Shown: piece after piece, positions 1 through 11,181 of the stretch
Layout: the number at the start of each line of letters is the position of its first letter
How positions within the stretch are numbered: position 1 is the stretch's first letter
NCBI GenBank assembly: GCA_037389465.1
Contig: JAZARR010000197.1
Span: forward strand, 6,000,501-6,064,500
Direction of reading: 5' to 3'
Source of the DNA: Baylisascaris procyonis
Lineage: Eukaryota; Nematoda; Chromadorea; Rhabditida; Ascarididae
DNA: 64,000 bases
Notes under the pieces: model-generated
What the model was told of the DNA's origin: nothing
The model's input: only the letters and a program-made list of their open reading frames with translations
Database searches by the model: none
Position numbers and translations under genes: made by a program

Positions 1-34
1 ACATAATGAATGAGAGGAAACATTTGCATTTCAG

Positions 35-112
35 GAAGTAAAAAAGATACTTGGTCCTGATGTCGTGAAAGAGCTACTCGCTATTCGAGATGACAAATCA
101 CTCGATAAAAAG
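35..112 (+). CDS. Copy 1, exon with EVKKILGP (internal)
   Basis: 26 codons, phase 0 in and out, same length as the copy 2 exon at 9818-9895, with which it shares the LGP and RDDKSL blocks. The donor GTTATT departs from GTAAGT; the copy 2 equivalent is GTAAGC. Confidence 0.8.
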
Positions 113-3100
113 GTTATTTCTTTGACTAATTTCGCTATTCATTAGTTAATAAAATTATTTGCACCTGAAGTGATTCTCATTTAAAAGTATAATTTCGTCG
201 CGAAATTCGAGGGATGGGACGGGGAGAATAGTTTACTCATAAAGATGGACGGTTCCTAGTTATGTTTAGAAACAACCACCTCAAAAGTCTTTTCTCACGA
301 TTACGCATTTATTCGATTATAGCATCCACGTCACTGGGCGAGAGGGGAGAGCGGTTTTTAAATATGGTTCTTAAGAATGCGAAGTTGGATAGATGAAGGC
401 CGACAGGCTCTACCTCTCAGATCTCCCCGTTTTCTTTTACTGCTTTTGTCTTCCTTTGGTGCGAAACTTTTAAAAATTAGAGCGCTTATAAGTAATAATT
501 CTGTATACTTCCCTCGAAGACTGTATAGCTCATCTCAAACGTGAAGGTGACCTACCACTGAAACGCAAAGATAAGCTACTAGTTTTTGAAATTATTCTAC
601 TAACGAGGGTATAGTAGATTTCCATTTTTATTTGTGATTTTTGCATTTTTTTGGCATTATCATTTTATGCAGGATTTGGTATACAAATCTTTTGGTACCA
701 CTTTGTGCTGTAAATGAAGATCTCGATTTAATTTTCTTAAAAAAAATCCATCGAAGAATATCAATTGAAAAATATTCTGTTTCACTCAAGAGTTATGAAT
801 ATTTTGTAACAGATGCTATTTGAGAATTAGTAAAAAATATTAAAAATATCATTATATATTTCTCTAATTTGATTTATGTAAGTATTCCAGAAAATTATTT
901 ATTAAAAATTGAATTTTTTGCACGGTAATTTATCAAAATACGCAATTAAAAAGTCTCAAAAATGCTTTAATTTATTATCGAAAATAAATTGTCAAATAAA
1001 CGATGACTATAACTGTAGCAATAACGATGACTTCTATCCTATATACTGCTTCTATTGGTAGCAAAAGCACCCACTTAAGGCTTGGATTTAGTTAGTGCAA
1101 TCAATCGTTCGCTACGAGGATTGCGTCCACTTAACGTGGTCACTTATTTCACCCGCAGACTTAGGTTTAGCTATCGTGACCTTTATTCGTTTCTAACGAA
1201 GGTTTGGATCCAATGAAAGTGGTCACTCATTTCTTCTGAGATTGTGGTCACTCATTTATTTTACTTATAAATGCCAAGTTTTCATTTAATCTCTAATGTT
1301 ACCACATGAATCGTTCCATATTATGGTATCTTCCCACCAAATATAACTACATACGCTGAATTTGTTCAATCCCATATTATCCGGTAGCCGTCACATTTAG
1401 CTGTATTACCTTTTTTCTGCTTTGAAGCATACATTTTTTCTTCATTTTATATTTCTATGCGAACAACTCTCATTAATTTCACTACTTTTTAATTCAAAAT
1501 TTTATTCATTTAAGCAATCGCGTCGATCCTAATATATTTTGTTTTAGTACTTCTGTACATATAAGATACTCAACTTTCTCATTTCCTTAAATCCATTAGA
1601 TCGCCATTTGATTGATTCACCTATGATCATAGAAAAATCCAAAATTCAAGGTTTAAACATTTTTATATATTCGTTTCGTTTCGTACTGTAGTTGCTAAGA
1701 GACATATTACTGTTGTTTTTGTGATCTTCGTTATTTGAGTGATATTTTCGTTCTCAATTCTCGTTCGAAGTTTCTTTTCGTCATACCGTAGTTCACATAT
1801 TTTCTACTTTATTAGTCGCAACGAAAATTTCTTTACATGAAGTTTCGAGCATAAGTTTAGAAACGAGAATTGGAAAGGTGCCATAAACTTAGAATTGGTC
1901 AATTATGAAACCTGAAAATATGCAGTATTGTGTTTGACATTACCGTTTTAGAACTCAATTTTATTTAAATAAAAAATTTATTCGATGAAATAAACAAATG
2001 AGAAAAGAGTACAGTAATCACTGTGGAACACTTATACGTAGGGTAAAAAAGGAAATGAAAATTGAACATGAAGGAACAAAACAAGGCATAAAGCAGAGCA
2101 AAATTATAGAACCTGACGAAAATTTTTCGAGGTTTTCGCTTAAACGCAACAAAGGTGATGGGGTTGGCAATTGAATTTGAAGAGGAATTCTGTAGGTCAA
2201 CAATTCTGTTTGAAAAGTGCCAAAATGGTATAAAGAACTTTACTCGAATTGGAAGGAACCGATGACCCGTTCTTATGTATGATATAAGAAAAAAAGTTGA
2301 AAGCCATGATGAGAAAATAGATGCACGATCATGATTTCATTCGATAGTGCTCTACACTTTCAAAAAGGGTGCATTTTAATCTCTGGGCACCCAGTTGTCA
2401 AAATTTTATATCGTTTTAATTCAAAGAGTTTAAAAATCTCTGAATCTTCTCAATGCAACAGCAGTCTCTCTCCGAGCGGGATTGCCAGATTTTCAGACCA
2501 TTAGCATCCGAAAACCATCCGAGAGCATTCAAACGATTTTCGGGACTCCCATCCTGGCGCTCTAAGGTTCTCAAATTCAGGAGGTCACGAAAATATTCCG
2601 AAAGCTCGAAAGTTCAGAGGCTCTTGAACCTTGCTAGCACTCGAGATGTGGCGGCGCTCTGAAAATCGGCCAAAATTTCGCTCCACTCCTTGGCTTATAG
2701 TAGCTTCAAAATTCAAACTCAATGCGCTCACTTTGGCTCACAAGAAAAAGTCACCTTTTCCCACGAAATCAGCAGCACATTGAGAAAGACCAGCACTAAT
2801 AATCAGAATATTTAAGTAGTAGAAGGCATGACGTAAAAGTTCGTCTCAGGTTTTTTCCATGAGTGACAAGGAAATAGCATGACCTACATAAATATTTGAT
2901 CTACCTGAATATTAAAAAGTTTGTCGGTTCTTCCGTTTTGTTAAAGTACACAACACCGAAAGCGAACATATCGGGCATGTGAAAAATTTAATCCGAGATA
3001 TGAAGCAAGGATTCTATTTCACACCGTCATTCATCTACCAGAAAGATGAGAATACTACTTTTAAGCTGCTGAAAAAAAATTCTAATTAATTCGATTGATT

Positions 3101-5060
3101 TAATCATTCAAACATATCTAAAGCATAAAAATTCTCGAAGACAAATAAATCAACTTATCCATTCGGAATTTTTTCAGTGTTTTGGTGAATTTTTTGGCGT
3201 GTTGAAAAGGATGAAAAATCGAATAAATCCCTCCATAAACATAAATCTGCTTTTTTTCGCATTAATTAACTCAGTGTTTATGCGATGTGATTAAATCTCT
3301 TGTTATCGAGAATAATTCTCTCCATGATTCAGATATAGAGAATAACAAATACTACCACACAAAAATCTTGAAATTTTCGGCAATACTATAACAAATTAGG
3401 ATGCCCTCTCATCTCATGCAAATCTTCCGAATAATGCTCTTGAAAACAGTTTTACTCTCATCTCGAGTTTATAGTAATATCTATAAAGTTGGATTATCAA
3501 TAGGTTCTTTAGAAAATGAAAGTGTTACTATTACTTCTATATTATTCATCGAGGGCCTATGTGAAGGATTCGCGAAAAGAGTAGAATGAGTTCCCAATTC
3601 GCAAAACTCGTTTCAGCTATTTGTGCAGACATTTGAAGGAAAGAAATTTCTTTCATGGTGCGTGTCTTTTTTATTTCCACGGAAACAAATTCAACTAGAA
3701 GATTTTAATGAAGATTAAAATTTGAAAGCCTATAAAAGCGTAGTTGTGAGAATGAGCGAAGTGATTTTTGATAATCAAGCCCAAAATCGATTCGAGAATC
3801 GATCCTATAAATTTCGTTCGTATGGCAACGATTGATCTCGAAATTGAAAGACGTCGGCAAACGAGTAGAAATATCCTTCGATATATTTTTTCCTTATATA
3901 GTAGGAGTCGTTTGATCGGAAGCGTTAGGAAATGTTGGAAAGATATTTTTTAGCACATTGGAAGGGCATTTTTGCAATTTGTCGGCAACGTCAGTGCTGC
4001 ACTTCTCGACGTTGTTGATTCAAACGACTATCACGAATCGATCAAATGCCTACTTCCTATTTATATGAGATCAAACACTTCTACAGTGACCGATCATTGC
4101 ATGCAAAATGCATCTTTTCGACAATTCCTAACGTTCCCGACCCTAACAATAATAGCTTTAAAAAATTTCGTTTATGATTTCAAATATAACCTCACTTTTC
4201 CTCAAGTCCAATGAGTTTGTGATACAGTTTTATTAAGCAGAGATCACCTTTCTTCTTCAGGCAAAATTAGTCAAAGTGGACGAAATAATGAAGAAAATCC
4301 CGGATTCGGTGCTGCAATCAATACCATTCCCACCAAAAATGCGTGGCTTACCGGCAGATATACTCAACAAATATAAAAGTATCGGAATCAATAAATCATT
4401 AAGCATCGATGAGAAAATTGCTAAATTCAAAGAAGTGAGTGCGACTCTAACACCCGAGCAAAAGAAATTACTTCCTACAGTGGAAGAAATCTACCAGTAA
4501 GTATATCATATTCATTCATAGTTCAAAGTTCTATAGATGCTAAAAAACATCAAATGAATTCCTTATTTGTAACACGTTGAAAAACTTCTGATTCTCGGAG
4601 CCATCCGCAAATTTCTATATTAATTGTGCATATAAAATCGAGATTTTTTGAAGACTCTTACTATTCATTTGGTCAATTCGTCGAGCAAGCAACAACAAAT
4701 TACCTTCGATTATTTTATATGAACAAAAAAAAAAACAAGATTTAAAGTGCTAATATTGGTAATGGCAGTGGAAAGTTGAAAAATGGTTCAAGGCTAAATT
4801 TAGCGAAGTATGGGATCATAGCAGTAATATGCTTTTTAGTCGATGCCGTCTAATTTGCATAGTTTTGCAAAATTTGCACTTTGATAAGGCACGAAAACGA
4901 TGCAATCGATATTGAATTACATTTAAATAAGATTTTAGAAGGATTTAAAGATTTATATCATTTCTTTATTTGCTATTATCAAATTTTTTCTATAGGATGA
5001 TCACTTAACTATTAGAAAAAAAATATCATTTTTTTGAAAAAATATTTCAGGCCTGTCTAA
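35..5060 (+). CDS. Small secreted nematode-type protein, copy 1 (5' end outside window)
   Basis: Visible exons are 35-112, 4261-4496 and 5051-5060; the signal-peptide exon must lie left of the window. Exon 35-112 follows TTTCAG and encodes EVKKILGPDVVKELLAIRDD then KSLDKK; its donor is the weak AAG|GTTATT. Exon 4261-4496 follows TCTTCAG, donor CTACCA|GTAAGT, and contains SIPFPPKMRGLPADILNKYK and LTPEQKKLLPTVEEIYQ. The last exon adds only Q-P-V and TAA. The product is Lys-rich, probably helical, with no cysteine in the visible part. I do not recognise a function. A loose resemblance in size and style to nematode DUF148/SXP-RAL-2 secreted proteins is only an impression. It is a tandem paralogue of the gene at 8574-11029. 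Confidence 0.8.
113..4260 (+). other. Long intron of copy 1
   Basis: About 4.1 kb, AT-rich. It contains three copies of a GTGGTCACT(T/C)ATTT motif (1136-1258). A GC-richer block at about 2440-2770 carries a 69-codon plus-strand ORF of no recognised family. Several open stretches at 3401-4214 show no splice logic or homology I can see. The length is far above that of the matching copy 2 intron (about 250 nt). Confidence 0.6.
1136..1258. repeat. Three copies of GTGGTCACTYATTT
   Basis: Direct repeats at 1136, 1219 and 1244, unevenly spaced, in the copy 1 intron. Function unknown. Confidence 0.7.
4261..4496 (+). CDS. Copy 1, main exon
   Basis: 236 nt, acceptor TTCTTCTTCAG, donor CCA|GTAAGT. Begins AKLVKVDEIMKKIPDSVLQ and ends LLPTVEEIYQ. 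Same length and frame as the copy 2 exon at 10148-10383. Confidence 0.9.
5051..5060 (+). CDS. Copy 1, last exon (Q-P-V-stop)
   Basis: Acceptor ATATTTCAG followed by G CCT GTC TAA. The bases after the stop (AATTGTGCGATGATGCG) are nearly the same as those after the copy 2 stop, which supports this 10-nt coding end. Confidence 0.85.
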
Positions 5061-5133
5061 TTGTGCGATGATGCGCTTAAAGCGACGAAAATTTTGTGAT
5101 ATATATTTAATGCTTAGAAAATTTTAATGCATT

Positions 5134-5139
5134 AATAAA
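5134..5139 (+). terminator. Poly(A) signal, copy 1
   Basis: AATAAA about 74 nt past the stop codon. Confidence 0.65.
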
Positions 5140-8100
5140 ATTTTTTTTTCATTTATTATGTTGTAAAGCATAATTCACAAGAGTATTCATTTGAAAAAAA
5201 AAATATATATAGTGATACCCGCGATGGATATCCACATCTATAAATGACTCGAAGGTGATAATGAAAGTTTCCGAAGATATTATCTGAAAGTGCAGCATGA
5301 ATATTTTCGAGATAAGTTATTGCATCATCAAATAAGAGTTAAATTTCTCTCTTTCACCTTTCTGGGTTTATTTCTTCTGAAATCCTAATCGTGCAAAATA
5401 GAACGACTAAAAGGTAAACAAAGAAAAAGAGAAACACAGAAAGTGAGCAATGTCATTTGAAAATAGAAGAAATCTTATGGAAAAAATTTTGATAAACTAA
5501 TATGAGCATTTTAGAATAAAATATTCGAGAAAACTGAAATGATAGAAACGAGAGTAAAGTGATGCAACAGTCTGTCATGCGCAAGAATGTCAGAGCGAGA
5601 TTCATAAGAAGAGGGCATATTTGCTCATGACAAGGCCAGTATTGCTGTAATGAGTCTAAACTAAAAGATGAGGGTTGATGAGCTAATTGATGGAGGAGAG
5701 TTCGAGATGAGGTGGCACTGATTTAAGTGACCTTTGGAAGTGGTTTTGGAATAAGCAGAAGATTGTCCGCAGAGAGATTTGAGATCTCGAAGCATACTTG
5801 CATAACTGCTGCAACGATATTTGACACCACGCTGTTTGGGCACACAAGGAAAAACGTAAACAAGCTGGAAAATACCCATTGCGATAGGATTGAAGATGTG
5901 TTTTTAACTTGCGTTTAAGGTGATTCAAATGTGTACAGAGGGCAAATAGGCTGATTGCATTTGGTTAGATGTTGCTTAGCATTGACTCGCCTTAATTTGA
6001 AACACTTATCTAAATGTTCTATGAAATTCAAAATTCCTTTATTGCTTTATATACTGCTTCACTTGCAGATGAGTAGCCAAATTTTGTTATCATAGCCGCC
6101 TGAAATTCAATTTCTGCTACTATTGGTGTGATTGACAGAGGGGTTTTAATCATTGAGATAACGAAAGTTTCAATGAATAATTTGGTGTTTTTCTTGGGTT
6201 GTACCACCTTCGAGTATGAGTTGCAAATTACAAAGTGCTTGCAGCACTTTGACAACGTATTGCCCTGGAGAACGGTTTCGTTAATGTTTAATTCACTATC
6301 TGGCTAATACAGCAAATGTCGCTAGCTAGTCTTGGTGATCGACGGATCCCATCTCGGTATCGACATCAGCTTGCAATCGAAACTCGGTTTTGGTGGAACG
6401 CTTTCGTTTAGTAACCGACTATCACCTTTCGTTCTTTAAATAGATTTGACTCCGAAACACCTCTAAAACAAATCTTTCATTAGAGTGGAATTTGCCTTAC
6501 CCAAGTCAACCTCATTCTGCGTTTGATGAATCAAAACATTTTCCTGAACCATACAATATCATCACATTTATCTACACTAACTTTGGTAGAGGCATTTCAT
6601 CAACTCTTCAACTTTTAATATCAAGCATTGCGTAGACCGACTACTCGAAAAGATAGACTGAAGTCGCGAAGGGAAGGTTGTTCCAGTTTCTACTTCAGCG
6701 ATAGATTGCTTTAGCTGAGCGAAAAATGGAGGCGAAAGGGAGGGGGGAATGGAGGTGGCATAAGCTGAAATAGGGGGAGGGACCTAGGGAACTGAGAATG
6801 ATTTCGAATCGTTAACTGACCGTTGTCAACCTGAATCAGGAACTGTTCCTAGGTTGCATGTTCATCTAAAAGAGGTTATTATCTCAAGGAAAACAGTGCT
6901 TTACAAATTCTACTGCTCACAATTTTCCAAAATTTTCGGCAGCAGGTAGTCCGCTTGCTGCTGCTTTGGTATGTACCATCAACGAGAAGGATAGTTCCGA
7001 AGATTCATTGTCCCCCGCATTTTCCCAATGATTTAAGTGTGAAGTTCGGCAGGTCTTAGAAGACGACTAGCGTAACATTTTCTGCTTAAAATACCGGTTA
7101 TTCATATCGTGGTCCAGTATCTCAATGTATAGTTGTTTAGGAGTATCGGTTTCACGTCTCCTTTGATCCACATACTTCCATTTTTTGTGCTCGCATTTCA
7201 TTTATTTACATCGAATATTTTGAATTTTGTTGAAGTGAGTCGGAAAACTCGGAATTGTTTCTGCGATGGTGTTTCATAATTAACAATATTGCTCGACGTC
7301 ATAAACGAGTATCTTTCTGGGTTTCCATCTCAGGTTTTTCATACTGCTGCGTCATACTGAAAGTTATGAAGCCTCACAAATTTCAGCACTGTCACAAAAA
7401 TAGAGTGCTACATGATTGTATCTCCATTTGTTCTAATCTCATCGAATCAAAGGTTGCGAAAACCTCAAACTTTTGCCAAGAACGAAACGAAGGAGGTAGT
7501 TTAGCCTGACGGTTTAGAGGTTGATTGGTGAGAAAGAAATGCAGCGAAGATTCTGTCATGCATTCCGCTTTCCTGTTCTTATCCCATCAGTCCACTTGAT
7601 TCATGAGAGTAAACATAATTTAGTTTGCTTGTCGCTAGCAGGATTCGAACCTGGGAATTCCGACAAAGAAGAAATTCAGTAAGTCATATGATGACGACGT
7701 CTAGCCATAGGGAGTTAATTTTTGATAGCCATTCATGGAATAACCTCTCGTATCGACTATATGTTTTGCTTGAGCTGCTATAGTTGCTCACGAATTTGAA
7801 TACCCTAGCAACTGAACGGACGAAATTGCTTCTCCATTAAAGTAGATATAACGTGGATCCGATGTATGTGCCTATTGAAGTTTTCAGACTTACTACCACA
7901 TTGGTGCAGCTAATGTAGTAAATGTAAAGTTCTGAACATGCAACCTCTGGTTCCATAGCGTTTTACGTTCTTTCCTCACTAAAAAACTTCATAATATAAG
8001 CCGTTCTTAACCTTTTTTCTTCCTTTTCCAATCTCTTGACTGGGGAAATCCCTGCATATGCGTCATAATGAGATGTGAAATTGTAGAATGAATGGAACGA

Positions 8101-8526
8101 AAAGCAGAAATCAAATTGCATCCATAAATATATTGATGGCTGAAGAACACAATCATAAGCATATAAGCACATGCTCTAAAGAATCGACATCCCATAAATC
8201 ACGAACAAATCGGAATCACACAATGCAAAAATTCAGTAAAATGAATGAGGAGATACAAAAATATAGAAAATTCTAAGCAACTGCTGTTTAAATTTTACGA
8301 AAATGGAGATGCATATTTTTGAAAGAAAAGAAAATTGGAAGGACGAAGAACTCATGAAGAAAAATTTTCAAATTATTTCAAGAAAACTATCTAAAGAAAT
8401 AAAATAGTTCTTCTTTGCTTTACATGAATTTTGTTTCTCGCTTTTTGAACTCATCAAAAGTGTGCAGAAAACCGGTTGATTTCAAGTCTTTTTTTTTCAC
8501 ACAAGATGTAATATTTAAAGTATGGC

Positions 8527-8533
8527 TATAAAA
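8527..8533 (+). promoter_or_regulatory. TATA box of copy 2
   Basis: TATAAAA lies 41 nt before the ATG. With a start site about 30 nt downstream the 5' UTR would be only some 10-20 nt, typical of short-leader nematode genes. Confidence 0.5.
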
Positions 8534-8573
8534 CAAATAAGATCCGGTAAGAAGTGTCGAATTGTAGATAATA

Positions 8574-8648
8574 ATGCCCCGTCCAAAGGTTGTTCTTCTC
8601 GTAGCGCTCGGTGTTCTCTCAATTTCCGTTTTAGTCTCAGCACTTTCT
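8574..8648 (+). CDS. Copy 2, signal-peptide exon
   Basis: ATG at 8574 opens a standard signal peptide. The 3' end is uncertain (8648 or 8662), as explained for the whole gene. Confidence 0.75.
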
Positions 8649-11029
8649 GTACAAGGCCAACAGTATGTTGAGGTTAACTTTTTTTGTTTTGAATTTTTTC
8701 TTAATATTATCGAATTTGAAGCAATATTAGTGCATTTGAAGCACGAATTAAATCGAAAAAGGCAATTTTTTTAAATTGTGATATTTGTTCATCAATTGAT
8801 GTATGGCGTCAAATATTTTCGATAAATTTTCATGGCGTTGATAGATGTTAAATTTTCATGCTGCAAAAAATGGGAACTTATTTTTATTTTTTTTAAAGTC
8901 GTCCTTTTATAAGCAGATACAAGTTTTTGAGAAAATAAACTCCTTGATTAAGAGAAAAAATTTATTGAATCTCATCATTTGCCCGATAGTAAAGCCTAAC
9001 AGGGATGAGGCCAACTATGAGACTGGATAGCAGGATTATTCATGATGCATCTAAAAGCGTTTTGCTTGAGTTTTCATGATTGCCCATTACTCGTTTTTTT
9101 CTTTATGTGCATTATGCTTATATTCATGTATGGCTGTGTATATCATTTATTTTGAATGATTCTTTTGTATAAATTTTTCAATTTTAATCCATTCGTAAAA
9201 AAGAGTGCATCGATTATCGTATATTATGAGGAGTGAAAACAATTATGCTACAGTACTCAATGATTTCATAAATGAACAAAAGTTACCTATGTCGCTGAAC
9301 TGTAGAAAACCTGTCGTTGGAATTTTTAGGGACATTCATTGCAGCATTAATTGCACTAAACACAAAACGGCATAAAACTTCACTAGAGAATATTAATGCT
9401 CTCTGAAAAAAAAAAAAAAATTTTATTCTCCATCATACGTTCCGAGACGATTTTCCGATCAAAACTGAGTTTTGCAAATAAAATTTGCAAACAAAACATA
9501 AGTTCTAAATCGTATAAACGTATCCATATATGAGCCTTATAAAAACTTATTAATTATTGGTTATTATCGGGTTATTAATTATTGCTTGCCATTAGGTAAT
9601 CTATGTAAAATTCCTCTAGAAATCTCCCTTGCATAATAAAGGATTCATCTCTTCCGTGATATGCGCTTTTCAAATCGAAAATACAATAGTATCAGCTTTA
9701 AATGAACTTTCAAATTCTCTCATGAACCATACTATTCTCTCTCATGAAGTACGAATAGCTACTAAAATACATTCGGCCTTGATATTATTATATAGAAATC
9801 GAGGATTATTTTTACAGGAAGTGAAGAGATTGCTTGGTCCCGCAACCGTCAACGCGATCCTAGCTGTTCGAGATGATAAATCGTTATCGACCGAAGTAAG
9901 CAATTATACACAGACGACATTTTATTCGACTTTGAAAAATGACAAAGAAAGAAATAAAACAATTGACTTCAGAAAATCAATCTTTCATAGATAATGTTTA
10001 TTTTTTCGAATTTTTAAGAGTTTTTTTTCTTTGGTTACTTACCTCTCAACATTTGTTTAATTTATTTGGATTGTTTTCCTTAAAAATTTGCTAAAAGATA
10101 ATATAAAAAATAATCAACACATTGAAATTTTATGAAATTATTTGCAGCAAAAAGCACTAAAGGTTCACTCGATAATGATGGCACTGCCCGATGTAACACT
10201 CAAGAAAATCCCATTCCCACCACGAATGCGAGCATTACCGGCACCTGTTTTGGAGAAATTCAGAAATATTGCACTCAATAAGTCGCTAAATTTGGCCGAG
10301 AAAATCAAAAAAGGAAAAAAGGTCTATAATGGCCTTACAGCGGCACAAAAGGCACTTCTACCAACAGTCGCTGAGATTTATCAGTAAGTTTCATTAAAGT
10401 TTCTATAACGTTGACGTATTATTTTTAACCGTTAAATTAATCGGTAAGTTTTGAAGCAGACATCTGTCACCTACTTAGGCAGCCACATCATCGAGCGTCA
10501 TATTGCGCGAGCTCTTAGAACTGGATGATCTCAGCCGACCACAGAACCACCGAAAATTGAGAAATGAATATGCATGAAATGAGTGAATTTTATACGAGCA
10601 GCAGATTAGTTTGAGCTATGGTATTGTAATCCACGAATAATCTTATCCAAAAAGGTTTTCGTTTTTTTTTTTGATTTTGCAACGCCGAAATCAATGTGAA
10701 GAAGAGCAAAAAAACGTAGTTTATTTTAAAACAAGATTAACACTAAATTGGTTAGTTAAAAAATCCTTTCGTTATCATGAGAGTTTCCAAACTCGGCATT
10801 TGCATTGTAAATAATCTTATTACGCAAGCCGATTTTCTTTTCCAACAGAGGTACCGCTCAATTACAAGCCAAAAAATACTCTAAGACTATAAGCGACTGT
10901 GGAAATCCGCCTCATCTATATGAACTCTTTAAAAAAATGCAAAATATGCAAAAAAATATAATGTAATATTTGCAGTTTAATTCTGCAAAACTCCCAAAAA
11001 TAATGAACAATACTTTCAGACCGATTTAA
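8574..11029 (+). CDS. Small secreted nematode-type protein, copy 2
   Basis: Four exons: 8574-8648, 9818-9895, 10148-10383 and 11020-11029, 399 nt, 132 aa. The signal peptide MPRPKVVLLVALGVLSISVL then VSA is clear (basic n-region, hydrophobic core, small residue before cleavage). The mature part has EVKRLLGPATVNAILAVRDD, then IPFPPRMRALPAPVLEKF, LNKSLNLAEKI and ALLPTVAEIYQPI. Exon 1 end: TCT|GTACAA (8648) is phase 0 and gives an uninterrupted frame; the stronger-looking CAACA|GTATGT (8662) would need one more exon that I could not find. Neighbour copy 1 has the same exon lengths. A TATA box lies 41 nt upstream of the ATG. Secretion is inferred; molecular role unknown. Confidence 0.82.
9818..9895 (+). 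CDS. Copy 2, exon with EVKRLLGP
   Basis: Acceptor ATTTTTACAG, donor GAA|GTAAGC, 26 codons, phase 0/0. About half of the residues match the copy 1 exon (EVK, LGP, RDDKSL). Confidence 0.88.
10148..10383 (+). CDS. Copy 2, main exon
   Basis: Acceptor TTATTTGCAG, donor TATCA|GTAAGT, 236 nt. Encodes QKALKVHSIMMALPDVTLKK, then IPFPPRMRALPAPV and LLPTVAEIYQ. It aligns without gaps to the copy 1 exon. Confidence 0.92.
11020..11029 (+). CDS. Copy 2, last exon (Q-P-I-stop)
   Basis: Acceptor TACTTTCAG followed by A CCG ATT TAA. Conserved with copy 1, including the sequence just after the stop. Confidence 0.87.
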
Positions 11030-11175
11030 TTGCACGATGATGCGGTTCAGCATGAAGTTCGCCGAATATTTTTATGAGAATTACCTAAGCGGAACGTGGT
11101 ATGATGTTTGTGACACTATTCCTATGACATTGAAGAATTCTGTCGCTAACGTTTTCACTGTGCACATTTATTTTA

Positions 11176-11181
11176 AATAAA
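11176..11181 (+). terminator. Poly(A) signal, copy 2
   Basis: AATAAA about 147 nt past the stop codon. Confidence 0.6.

Larger units (their letters stand above)
5061..8573. other. Intergenic region between the two paralogues
   Basis: About 3.5 kb. Beyond the copy 1 poly(A) signal and the copy 2 TATA box I see no gene. A GC-richer, purine-rich patch sits at about 6700-6790. An isolated tRNA B-box-like sequence (GGTTCGAATCC on the minus strand) lies at about 7640 without a convincing cloverleaf. Short ORFs here have no support. Confidence 0.6.

Noticed and set aside
7600..7720. tRNA gene on the minus strand around the GGTTCGAATCC motif
   Set aside because: The B box is good and a 6/7 acceptor stem can be forced, but there is no D arm and no proper anticodon stem; at best a tRNA-derived relic.
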